From Phytophthora colocasiae (taxonomy: Eukaryota; Oomycota; Peronosporomycetes; Peronosporales; Peronosporaceae), in assembly GCA_018806915.1 (NCBI GenBank), contig JAGKQI010000048.1, positions 744,001 through 808,000 on the forward strand: DNA of 64,000 nucleotides, in the 5' to 3' direction. The notes beneath the pieces were generated by a model. The model did not search any database. It saw only the letters and a program-made list of their open reading frames with translations, and was not told the origin of the DNA. This document shows positions 19,659-29,350 of the stretch, one piece after another. A program made the position numbers and the translations under genes. Numbering within the stretch: position 1 is the first letter of the stretch; each line of letters starts with the position of its first letter.

Positions 19659-20534
19659 AGGTAAATCATCAATTTAGGGCCATCAACCAATTTAGGGCCG
19701 TATTTTAACTGCCAATCACGTGAAGTTTTTCACAGAGCAAGTACTTTATTGGCTAAAACACACTAAATACGAATACCTTCAAAAATTAAATTTGTAAATT
19801 TGGCGCGAGGTGTCATGGCTCCAGGCGATGACAGATCAGCCGCCTACCTGGTTGGCGGCGAATTATGGGAGCAGGGTTGTCGCGGGTTCAAGTCCCGTTA
19901 ATTCTCCGCACTGATTTGGTAAGTAAAGCATCTATTCAACCTCACTGTGCAAGACACTCGACTAACATTTTGTTGTTTAGAATACAGCTGAACAAGTGAT
20001 ATGCGCTACATGTACTCTTCTACACCTTTACCTGCAGTTGTAGTAACAGCTTTCTTAGACGACTTGGTTTTTGATGCCAGCCTCAGCAAGTTCCTGGAGC
20101 ACTTCATGGGTAAACAGCCTCCCCCCAACTGCGACTCGTTTTGTCGGCTTCTTCGGCAGGGGCTTCTATTGTTGGCCAGTCACTTGACTTTTACTGTTTG
20201 TCCTCCGTAAGTTAATTTCCGTCGAAACTTGATCACAAGTGGAAATATAAAAGGTGAGGGTGAATAACCCAAACCTCAAATGGTCACAAAAATGACACTC
20301 ACTCAGCGCTTTCAATACTGAAAGCAAGACTAAATTCGGCCGTAAACTGATTAAGTCGATTTTTTTCTTCTCCACGGGCATGAGCTTAATTTCATTGGTC
20401 TGCTACTACAAAAAATTGAGAAAAAATCTCTGGTTTGCGACGTTTCAGAAACTGTCTCACTTTTTATCAACGCATAAGTAGATGCCGAGTAATTCGAGCA
20501 TCTTTTATCTCGGCCCATATTTGATTTTTTACCT
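19659..20534. mobile_element. 876-bp TA-flanked non-autonomous DNA transposon
   Basis: The element interrupts the middle of the broken START-FYVE gene. Flanking TA dinucleotides at 19657-19658 and 20535-20536 are the target duplication; the paralogue has a single TAC there. The ends are imperfect inverted repeats of about 23 bp beginning AGGTAAA and sharing ATCAA and GGGCC. A TA duplication fits Tc1/mariner-type insertion. There is no transposase-sized frame. A tRNA-like B-box (19882-19899) lies inside. Confidence 0.82.
19882..19899 (+). other. tRNA-like B-box motif inside the TA element
   Basis: GCGGGTTCAAGTCCCGTT fits the T-arm / RNA polymerase III B-box (GGTTCRANNCC) with a five-pair stem. 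The flanking bases do not fold into a full cloverleaf and no good A-box was found, so this is a tRNA-derived fragment at most, perhaps from a SINE. Confidence 0.35.
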
Positions 20535-21090
20535 TACATGATATCATCAAGTGTGCCCTCGACTGTACCGAGAAGAAGCAGTGAGGGTGTGGTGGGCAGG
20601 CCGTTGTGTCGGCTGCGCTCACGATAAATACGGACGCCATCCTTGCGGCGTAGCTCCTTCCATTGGCGGTTGTCCGCAAAGCCGTCTTTGGTCTTCAGTG
20701 GGGGGGTTCACACCGGCAAATTTCCAGTAGATTACAAGAAAGTCCATTTCTCCAAATTTACTGAAATCGGCGAGTTGCCTTCCAACCGGTTAATCTTCAG
20801 CTGCCTCAGAGAACACAGACAAAATGGCGGGGGCCAGCGTATCCCCAGCAGATCTGGTCGCGATTCGTTGGTTTATTGAACGCGGCGAAGATAATGGAGA
20901 GAGTAGCAGTGAAGAGAGCGACGGTGATTACAGCTACGACATCGCCCCGCTACTCCCTTACGCTACGAGTGGCTCTGACCTTGCTCCACGCTCGCCATGG
21001 CCTTCTTGCATTCTCCCCTACTGCAAACTGAAGAAATTCCGAGTAGCTGATCTCCCTACTCGGAAAAAGTACCACTCTTCTGCAAATTCG

Positions 21091-21337
21091 TGTGAAGTAA
21101 GCAGGCAGATAGGAGCGAGCAACCGCAGTAGCGGAGAAGACCAAAACACACTTGTTTTCCACGGAGAAGCTTTGGGATTGAGGGGGAAACCTCGCAGGTG
21201 ACAACCCCCTCTATAGTTAAGAACACGCAGTATCCTAACAGTCATATATAAGATAGTCACTCGAGAACTGAGACTGGGCACAGGCTCCTTCAACTCTGGA
21301 GCTGGAAGCTGACGGAGCTCGACACGTCATCTCCACA
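21091..21337 (-). repeat. Copia 3' LTR
   Basis: 247 bp with TG...CA ends, indistinguishable from the 5' LTR by eye. A CATATATAAG stretch inside could serve as the TATA region. Confidence 0.93.
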
Positions 21338-21347
21338 CTCCCACTTC
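21338..21347 (-). promoter_or_regulatory. Copia polypurine tract
   Basis: The minus strand reads GAAGTGGGAG directly before the 3' LTR, the expected place and composition for plus-strand DNA priming. Confidence 0.65.
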
Positions 21348-21406
21348 GAGTCCGCAGCTATGCCTGCAATAATTGGCTTCATCTCCATCTCCTTGTAGTT
21401 CGCAAA

Positions 21407-24400
21407 CTACTCATGACCGTCTGCATTGCTATCCTCAATAGCCAGCGGCAACGGTACAACGTTCAACCGCTCTCGAAACTTTCGAAACAGAGTAGGACCC
21501 AGAGCCTTCGTAAAGATGTCAGCGAAGTTCTCCGCTGACGGGCAGTAGCAAACTTTGAACTCTCCACGCTCGTGGAAGTCCCGAACTTTGTGGTACTTCA
21601 GATCCACACTCTTCGTCTTGTAGTTGCCCTTTATTCCGGTCAACACGGTAATAGTAGCCTGGTTGTCCTGGTACAGGATGGTAGGGTAGTGGCGCTTGAG
21701 CTTCAGCTCCTTGCACAGGTTGTGCGTCCATATTATCATCGTTGAGCATTCGCTTGCAGCAACGAACTCAGCACAGCACGTGTCGTCAGTAACAATCCGC
21801 TGCTTGCGGGACTTGTACGCGTAAGTACAGCCATTAAGCTGCAACACGTAGCCTGAGATGGAGTGTCTGTCCTCCTTCTCATTCCCAAGATCCGCATCTG
21901 CATACGCCACAAAGGGCTCTCCTCAAGGAGAGCTCCGGTTTTTGCTATTGTCAACTTTCATTGTGAAATTTGACAGACAATGAAGTTTATATTAGAGACA
22001 AATTATGAACCGTGTTTTTTTAATTAACTGCATTAACCCACTCATGATCTGAGCTGTCGACGCCTTCTTAGGGAAATACCAGCATCTCCATATGTACTCG
22101 TCGATGTATCCGTTCAACTCGGATTTTTTCATACCGCGCATGTTCTTGATATGGCGCTTGATATGAATTTCCCACAGGCCTTCTATAGTGTTTGTGTGCG
22201 TACCATCTTCTGGGTTGACGTAGTTTTCGGTGTTGTTGACATATTTGTGGTTGTAACTCATGTCTGCTAGCTTGGGGTTGTTTGCTAGAGTACGTAGCCT
22301 GGCGAACATATCGGAGCTAAGTGTTTGTTAGCATACTAATACAACTTCTTTACCGTTTTCATGCTTTTTACTCTTGCTACATCTCCACGTCGGCTTCTTA
22401 GCCGACGTTTTGACGCGCATGAGCTGCCTGCATCCTGGGCAGTACATCTCCCGCTCCAGGACGCCTGCTTCTTGCCACCACCTCACAGCCTCCATCTCAT
22501 CCGCTGTCAATGCAACGACGGCATTGAGATCGTATTGTTCGGTAGGGAGGGGGGCATAGTGATGGCTCAGGTGGCTGGACATGGGGGCTGGAGGGGAGGC
22601 GCGCTGATGCTTGGGGGACTGGTCACTGGAAATCGTAAAATGACTCGAGGAGGGGGAGTGGGTGGTTGGCAGTGGTTGGTGTGAGAGAAATGAAACCGGA
22701 ACTATACTTTTAAAGCATACAAACAGCAAGTGTAATAACAATCACTTTTTAGTTCCTGAGGCTTAAAACCGGAGCGATACTTGTGATTTTACCGAACAAA
22801 CTAATGTACATCATATGCTGGTCGAGAGTACGAAAACGCTTTGTCTGTCAAAATTCACAATGAAAGTTGACAATAGCAAAAACCGGAGCTCTCCTTGAGG
22901 AGAGCCCCACAAAGTGCAAGTCAGGCGTCTCCTTCTTTTCCCACAACAGTCCGTAGTCCATAGTTCCATGCAAGTACCGCAGCACTCGCTTGCCCATTGT
23001 GTAGTTCTCATACGTGTAGTTGTTCAAGTACTTCCCCAGAGTGCGCACAGCGTTAGCCAGATCAGGGCGTGTGCACTGCACTAGGTACTGTAAACAACCA
23101 ACCAAGGCACGATAAGGAACATTAGGATAATTTAAATCTTCCGCATCAGACGTTGTAGTCATCGGCAAAGCACCAAGAGTCTGTGGGGTAGTCACAGCTC
23201 TGCAATTTTCCATGCCAAACCGACTGAGAATCTTCTCAATTTGGCTTCGCTGCGAGATCCACATCGCTTGGCCTACGATATAGTTGATCTCCATGCCCAG
23301 CAGCAAGCTCACCGATCCCAAGTCTTTGGTCATGAACTTAGCTTCAAGCTCACTCAGCACTAACTTGACGTTCTCTGCTTTCGCGGCAATGATAACATCG
23401 TTCACGTACACAGTCAGAAAGATAGGGCTTCCTCTCACTACACGCCAGTAAACACCATTATCCATCTTCGAACGTTTAAATCCACATGATCGTAAGTGTT
23501 CATCAAGTAGCTCGTACCAGATCAACGGAGCTTGTTTCAATCCATACAGACTGCGTAATAATCTGCAAACACGGCCACTTCCATCGTTAAAATACTCAGG
23601 GATCTCCATATAAATTTCAACATCCTCCCCAAGCGGGCCATTCAAGAAGGCCGTAACAAAGTCAATGTGTTCACACTCTAGATCAAAGTGTAATGCCAGC
23701 AACAACACTAACTTGACAGCTTCTTGCGAAACAACAGGCGCATAGGTTTCCCAGAAATCCACCCCATAACGCTGTTGACAGCCCTTGATTGTGATCCGTG
23801 CACGATGACGAATTACTTCACCCTTCGGGTTCCATTTCCGCACGAAGATCCACTTGCTAGTCAACACCTTCTTGCCCTTTGGACGATCCACCAATTTCCA
23901 GGTGTTGTTGCGCTTCAAATCTGTGTACTCCTTCTCCAAAGCCTCCTTCCACTTGTCAGCATCAGGAGCTTGAAGGGCCTCAGGAACACTTTGAGGTTCT
24001 GTGAGTAAGTTGACTGCTTGTACGACTAAGCTTGAAGGAATCTCGACTTCATAGTCCTGTAGTCGAACATTCGGGCGTCGAATACGTGAAGACCGGCGAA
24101 ACGATGTAGCCGCTCGCGTGGCGTCATCTCTCCACCCATCGGCTTCGACGTCTTCTTCACTATCCGTATCAATAAAGCCTTCGTAAGCCGTAATGCGCCC
24201 CAATAATTCTGCAGGATCACCAAAACTAACACCATCGTCTTCGATATCACCCGTTTCAATTTCAACACTCGCAAAATTACCACTGTCCTGGTCTCCCACT
24301 GAAGGTGAAGATTCTCGATCCGTTGGCGTTCTGGTTGCTGCTAATTGACTGCTGTTAGGCGAGTCTGCAACCCCATCTACACCTTCTTCACGATATTGAA

Positions 24401-26243
24401 CCTCCCGCTGTGAAGGCGCACCTTCTAGTTGAAGTACATCCTCGGATGTCGACAGATCTCCTGCCTCAGCAGAATCCGCCGGAACCTCTAGCTCACTCTC
24501 AGGCCAACAACCAGGCGCACCTGACGTGACAAGAGCAGCAGGTCCACTCCGTTCTCCAGAACGACAACCAAAATTAGCATACATTTCACGGCGTTGACGC
24601 TTCGATGGACCATCAATCTCATCTTGAGCATTCCTCTTTATATCTGGCACTTCTCGATTTAAGACTGGTAAGCGCACGTACGGGATGATAGTAGGCAAAA
24701 CATGCCTCCCTCGACCATAACGATTGGATAGCAACTTGGCTACATAGGAAGACTCCACTGTCCAATCCTCTTCAAATTCCACTGAGCGAACTTCCACAAT
24801 GTTTCCAGTTATCAGGTGTAAGACTCGGTAGCTCTCAGAATGCTTTGCGTACCCTACAGACAGTCCTGGCTTACCCGGATTCTCCAGTTTGCTTGAACGC
24901 AATACCTTTGGCGTGAAGATGAACACAATACAGCCCCACGTCCGCAGTGAGGTCAAGTCTGGTCGTTCTCCAAACCTACGAGAGTACGGAGTCTCTCCAC
25001 CGAGTGCGGTGTTTCCGCTGATGTTCATCACTTCAAGTGCAAAATGAAATGCTTCACCCCAAAGTAGCCACGGCATATTGGCCGCTGTCAATAAACATCG
25101 AACACGAGAAAGCACCACGCCATTCATTCTCTCGACTAAGCCGTTTTCTTCCGGACTATACGAATTCGTCGTCGTATACTCAATACCATTGGACCGGAGA
25201 AACACCTTCAGTTTGTTGTTGAAGAGCTCCTTGCCTTGATCGGAGTTGAACACCTCAATGTTGTTCCCTTGCGCAAGCACCCACTTTAAGTGCTCCATGA
25301 CCGCATCTGATGCATTCTCCTTTCGATACAGTAGGAACCCCCACAAGTAGCGACTGGCTTCGTCCTGAACTAACTGGAAATGCTTATATCCATCATAAGT
25401 GATTTCATCCACATAGTCCATGTCACTCATCAACTTCTGGAAGGGTTGAGTCACTCGGCGAGTTACAGTCTTCTTATAGGACATGCGAATCATCTTTGCA
25501 GCTCTACACGACCAGCAAGGTGAATTAGTAGCCACCGTTTGACTACTAGCAGCCTCCATACCAGTAGCGACTTCATATCGAACCATTCGTTGAATTGCAG
25601 GCGAATTTAAGTGACCAAGACGCAAATGCCAGCGTTCTAATGAAGTTGTATCTCTCTTCTTAAGTTGCACCAGTACCTTCGAGTTACTGGGTTGCTGAAG
25701 GATTTCACTCTGTTGTCGAACTTCACTTTGCACCGTATACACAGCCACTGCAGTCGCCTTTAAGCGGTACCGACGATTAGTCTTTACCAGCAGAAGCTCA
25801 GTGCAGTCCTTTCGTAACCAACACACACGCTGAGTATTGATGAAACCATACTTCACGGTCCATCCATTATTCTCCAGCATGTCCTGACTCAGCAGGTTGT
25901 CAGGTGCATTGGGGGAGATCAGCACATTTGTGAACGAAAGGGTCATTTCAGCATGCGGGGATTTGTTGTTCGTCATCCTCAGTGTTATGTCACCAACGTA
26001 TTCATCCTCTCGAGAATTGCCATCATATCCCTGAAAGAAATGCACTTCGTCCTTGCGAACATTGTGCAGCAGAGATCGTTGGTTGCACACATGCACGTCA
26101 CTAGCTGAATCAAGTACCCACTCCACTTCAGTACCAGAAGGAGTCTTGACGGATGTAGACGCAACAACAGAAGCACCACGAACACCACAACTTAGTCCAC
26201 TTGTCTTCTTAACTTCACGCTTCTCATCATCTTGTTTTCCCAT
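21407..26243 (-). pseudogene. Copia Pol, split by Merlin and with YVND active site
   Basis: The polyprotein frame begins near MGKQDDEKREV, overlapping the Gag end in the -1 frame. It contains the protease-like LDSASDVHVC, the GAG-pre-integrase region, an integrase core (DMDYVDE, FNSDQGKEL, SYSPEENGLVERMN), reverse transcriptase (WIFVRKWNPKGEV, ETYAPVVS, VYVNDVIIAAK) and RNase H after the insertion (AYADADLGNEKEDRHSISGY). The reverse-transcriptase motif is YVND; the first catalytic Asp codon is AAC (23400-23402). A Merlin element with an 8-bp duplication splits the RNase H domain at 21915-22906; ignoring it, the frame joins. Both defects should inactivate this copy. Confidence 0.88.
21915..22906 (-). 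mobile_element. Merlin DNA transposon, 992-bp deletion copy
   Basis: The ends are nearly perfect inverted repeats of about 66 bp beginning GGCTCTCCTCAAGGAGAGCT, and the 8-bp target duplication CCACAAAG flanks it (21907-21914, 22907-22914); 8-9 bp is typical for Merlin. Inside are the N-terminal CxxC region (CPGCRQLMRV) and the C-terminal ISXO2-like transposase end (THTNTIEGLWEIHIKRHIKN). The middle, including the first catalytic acids, is missing relative to the longer copy at 48436. It is therefore non-autonomous and probably moved by a full copy. Confidence 0.92.
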
Positions 26244-27636
26244 CGCTTGAACTCCGAGGTAGCAGGACGAGGCGAGGAAGATTCAGTCTTCAAATGAGGG
26301 CAATTAGGGCGAATATGTCCCACTTCGCCACATTCATGACAAGTGCGAGTCTCTTGCTTCTTTCCTCCTTCGTTCTTTTGCTTAGCCTTGTATCGACCTT
26401 TGCCTTTCCTTTGCTTGCCTTTACTTTGATTAGAATTCTGCTTCGATTGCTGCGAGTCATCTTTTGCTTGCTTCCCACATGAGCAAACATGAGCAGGATT
26501 TGCTCCCGCTTCAACTGCAACACGTTCATCTAAGGCTGACTCAGCACGCAATGCATTCATAACCTGCACAGCCGTAGGGACAGGTCGTACTCCACCACCG
26601 TCTCGCACCACGTAATGCTTGGAAAATTGACGTACAACATCACGGTGAGTTTTCGACACATGTCCGAGCAAAGTCTCCGCGAAGTCCTCATCAGAAATCG
26701 CCTTGCCGTAGTGAAGAAGCTGCCGTCGTAAACTCTCCATTTCCCGAAGCCACTGATCCATGTTTTTGTCAGTAGTATAGCGGTTGGATACGAACTCGTC
26801 TCTAGTGAAGATATAATTTGAGTATTCACGCTTCGTTTGTCTGTCGACGAAGCGGTTCCACATAGCTTCTGCAGTTCCCTCTTGACAGATCATTTCTGCA
26901 TCAGCCGGTGGCACGCCCTGCAAAATGGCTTCGCGAGCAGCATTATCTCGAGCCTCCAAATCTGCCAGGTCTACAATACCATGGGCATCTATACGATACG
27001 AGCCATCCACTACACACCAGCAGCCAAGTCGGGTTAAAAACGCACGAGGCTGCACGCTGTATAAATCAAAACTTCGCTTCATCACTGGTGGTTTATGCGA
27101 AATGTCCAGCTTTAATGAAGCCGACCCAGCTTGTGGTACACCAGCACCGGTTTGAACTAAACGAGATGTTCCAAACCCAGGGAACGATACTCCAGTTGCA
27201 GCTTGAGATACTCCAGCACTGCCATACAAACCAGCTCTAGCTCCTCCGATAGCCGTAGCACTCACGCCAAAAGGACCAGCGAAAGAGGCAGTTATTCCAC
27301 TTCCACTTCCTAGACCACTACTTGACACTAGCCGAGTACCCGACACTCCCAGTACACCGGGAAGTCCACATGAAACACCACCAAAAGAACCTCCTAGTAG
27401 TCCACTTATGCCACCAGTAACAGAATCTTCACTGCAGGCATGGATCTGGTGAAACCTCCACCAGATCCTGATTGTTGGGCTAATGTAGCCATAACACTTG
27501 TGTTTACAGGTAGCAAACGTGTAGTGTCACCTCCAGAGACTAATTGCTGTACACGTGCCGCTCCACCCGAATCGGTTGTCGTGTCTCCCGTCGCAGGTGG
27601 CGGCGTTCCTTGATGTTGTGGTTGGGCTCCACTCAT
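26192..27636 (-). CDS. Copia Gag
   Basis: The capsid-like protein has a Gly/Ser-rich start, a capsid core (ILQGVPPADAEMICQEGTA, then MDQWLREMESLRRQL) and a C-terminal CCHC zinc knuckle CHECGEVGHIRPNC that binds element RNA. The first ATG is at 27636 (MSGAQPQHQG). The frame changes once in the Gly-rich part near 27406-27450, so Gag appears to be broken by a small indel. Gag runs out of frame 52 bases into Pol. The region after the knuckle is Lys/Ser rich. Confidence 0.8.
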
Positions 27637-27659
27637 TGCAGTCGCGAAAGGCTCCAAAC

Positions 27660-27677
27660 GCAGTTGGGCTCATAACC
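27660..27677 (-). promoter_or_regulatory. Copia primer-binding site, half-tRNA type
   Basis: Directly after the 5' LTR the minus strand reads GGTTATGAGCCCAACTGC. Its complement, ending GGGCTCATAACC, looks like the anticodon stem and CAU loop of a methionine tRNA, as in elements primed by a cleaved half tRNA. The exact tRNA needs the host set. Confidence 0.6.
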
Positions 27678-27924
27678 TGTGAAGTAAGCAGGCAGATAGG
27701 AGCGAGCAACCGCAGTAGCGGAGAAGACCAAAACACACTTGTTTTCCACGGAGAAGCTTTGGGATTGAGGGGGAAACCTCGCAGGTGACAACCCCCTCTA
27801 TAGTTAAGAACACGCAGTATCCTAACAGTCATATATAAGATAGTCACTCGAGAACTGAGACTGGGCACAGGCTCCTTCAACTCTGGAGCTGGAAGCTGAC
27901 GGAGCTCGACACGTCATCTCCACA
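27678..27924 (-). repeat. Copia 5' LTR
   Basis: 247 bp, same sequence as the other LTR, followed on the minus strand by the primer-binding site. Confidence 0.93.
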
Positions 27925-28123
27925 ATTCGGTCAAACGAGACACGAAAAATACTGGTTTATGTAAGTCGCCTACTGGAAATTTGCCGGTGTGAACCCCCCC
28001 CAGTAGCGTGTTGAACTGCTGGATATTGTGTACCGCTAGGGTTTCAGCCAGGTCGCGCAGTAGGTCCCCGTCCTTCTCCGACATGGACAGCTCCGGCGGG
28101 GCTAGCTTCGTGATCGACTTCAT

Positions 28124-29350
28124 TGCCTTCCAGATTGGCGTACTTCAGTTCAAAAGAGATTGTGAACGGCAGGTTCCATTCCGCCTTGGTATGCTTCATT
28201 CTTAGGCGCTGTAGGCGCAACGAAGCAGGCGGAAGACGAGTTGTGTGCGCAACCTGCTGCGTGCCCGCGCAGATGAGCCGCGTACGAGTCATTCGTAGCG
28301 CAGCTTTCGCGATGCAGTCCACGCTCTGAAAGTCCGCCGTCCTAAACTACTGAAGTATTGGTACTATTTGCTTTAATATTGCCATATTGTTGATAGGAGT
28401 CGTAGTAAAGCAATTACACAAAATGGCTTCACTTCGAAAGTACCAACTTCAGACACTTTTGCCTTGAATAAGATGAAGTGGACCGTGAATTCAGAATCAG
28501 CTGCTTTTTTGCTTTTGATCACGGGCAGCTCAATTTCGAGGAGATGATAAAAATACGATTATGAAGAGATCATCCACCGTTAATTCGATGTGTACCACTA
28601 ATGCGGTGGCACGCACCACCAAAAACAGCTTGATAATCACTAACTAACAAAAGAGCGGCGAAGACCTATTAGATGGAGCTGAGCACTAATGCAAACCAGT
28701 CGATCACTACCGAAGATACTTGTACTCTATCATTTTTAAAATCAATGACAACACGGCAGATCCATCACACTTCCATCGGCATGGATGGAGGCCCCATCCA
28801 TCCATGCTCCATTGACAATGGGCCATTGGAGTCCAATTTCGAGCTGCATTCTTGTCGTGTTCATAGCTCAAATAGGGGTATCTATACTACCTGCATTTTG
28901 GCTATTTGCCTTGCGATCGAAAGCGTGGCGATCCCCTGGCAATTGGCAGTGACGTATTCTCTTACCTTTCTGCCTGCACCATCGTTTTGTTGCGTTGTAG
29001 CGCAGCAGTTCGGCCACAATCTCAGTGCATCCACCTTGCACTGCCACGTGAAGAGCTGATCACCAATTACAACGTCCGTCGATGCAGTAAGTAAACCACA
29101 ACACCAATGTATCCTCCTTTGCTAGCCAAGTAAAGGCGGTAGCTTTGACGTGCCTTGCATCTGAACATCCAGAGGTTAGCCTTATTTGAAGAAATAAATG
29201 CAATGGAGCAGAATGTGCTCCACGTATACCTGGCACACAGTAGCCGGAGTGTAGACTGCCGTCTCGTCCGGGAAATCAAAGTCTTCACCGAAACAAAGAC
29301 ACCGTCACTCGAGCATTCGCTCTATTAAACCGCCACCAACCTAGTCGAAC
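28124..29350. other. Upstream region of the broken START-FYVE gene
   Basis: Bases 28124-28330 have the composition of coding or promoter sequence; GTTCACAATCTCTTTTG on the minus strand near 28145-28165 is a possible initiator. From 28331 to 29350 only short unsupported frames occur. A small hairpin (11-bp arms, GCATGGATGGA) lies at 28779-28807. Confidence 0.4.

Larger units (their letters stand above)
21091..27924 (-). mobile_element. Ty1/Copia LTR retrotransposon with identical LTRs
   Basis: The 6834-bp element has 247-bp LTRs (21091-21337 and 27678-27924) that appear identical, start TGTG and end CACA, and a perfect 5-bp target duplication ATTCG (21086-21090, 27925-27929). Order on the minus strand is 5' LTR, primer-binding site, gag, pol (protease, integrase, reverse transcriptase, RNase H), polypurine tract, 3' LTR; integrase before reverse transcriptase marks it as Copia. 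It carries a 992-bp Merlin plus an 8-bp duplication, so the Copia itself is about 5.8 kb. It lies inside a GGGGGGG-TIR element. Confidence 0.95.
20700..28000. mobile_element. DNA transposon with GGGGGGG-starting TIRs carrying nested Copia
   Basis: The ends are perfect inverted repeats of about 31 bp starting GGGGGGGTTCACACCGGC. The flanking CAGT at 20696-20699 and 28001-28004 is a 4-bp target duplication. Without the Copia and its duplication the element is 462 bp, so it is non-autonomous. A frame beginning MAGASVSPADLVAIRW at 20824 may be the first part of a former transposon protein. The superfamily is not certain; a 3-bp CAG duplication (Harbinger style) cannot be excluded because of the G run at the border. 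Confidence 0.8.
18714..28123 (-). pseudogene. START-FYVE gene broken by nested transposons
   Basis: Three open blocks on the minus strand line up with the intact paralogue at 16180-17460. The N-terminal block is 28001-28123 (starts MKSITKLAPPELS, ends QFNTLL), the middle block is 20535-20699 (KTKDGFADNRQWKEL to GTVEGTLDDIM), and the C-terminal block is 18714-19658 (YGAVATTDEAI onward, with the RQKTPTTVECY block and a finger of CxxC pairs). The blocks join in frame once the inserted DNA and one copy of each target duplication are ignored, and none carries an internal stop, so disruption seems recent. The 876-bp and 7.3-kb insertions contain stops and no usable splice pair was found, so no full product is expected. 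Confidence 0.85.

Noticed and set aside
18714..20695. TA-flanked element as a spliced intron of the START-FYVE gene
   Set aside because: A GTAAGG donor and GCAG acceptor can be found at the junctions but joining them shifts the frame into a stop, and the paralogue has no intron there.
22328..22741. Frame with a signal-peptide-like hydrophobic start, possible secreted effector
   Set aside because: It is the N-terminal part of the Merlin transposase extended upstream; the likely ATG is internal and no RXLR motif is present.
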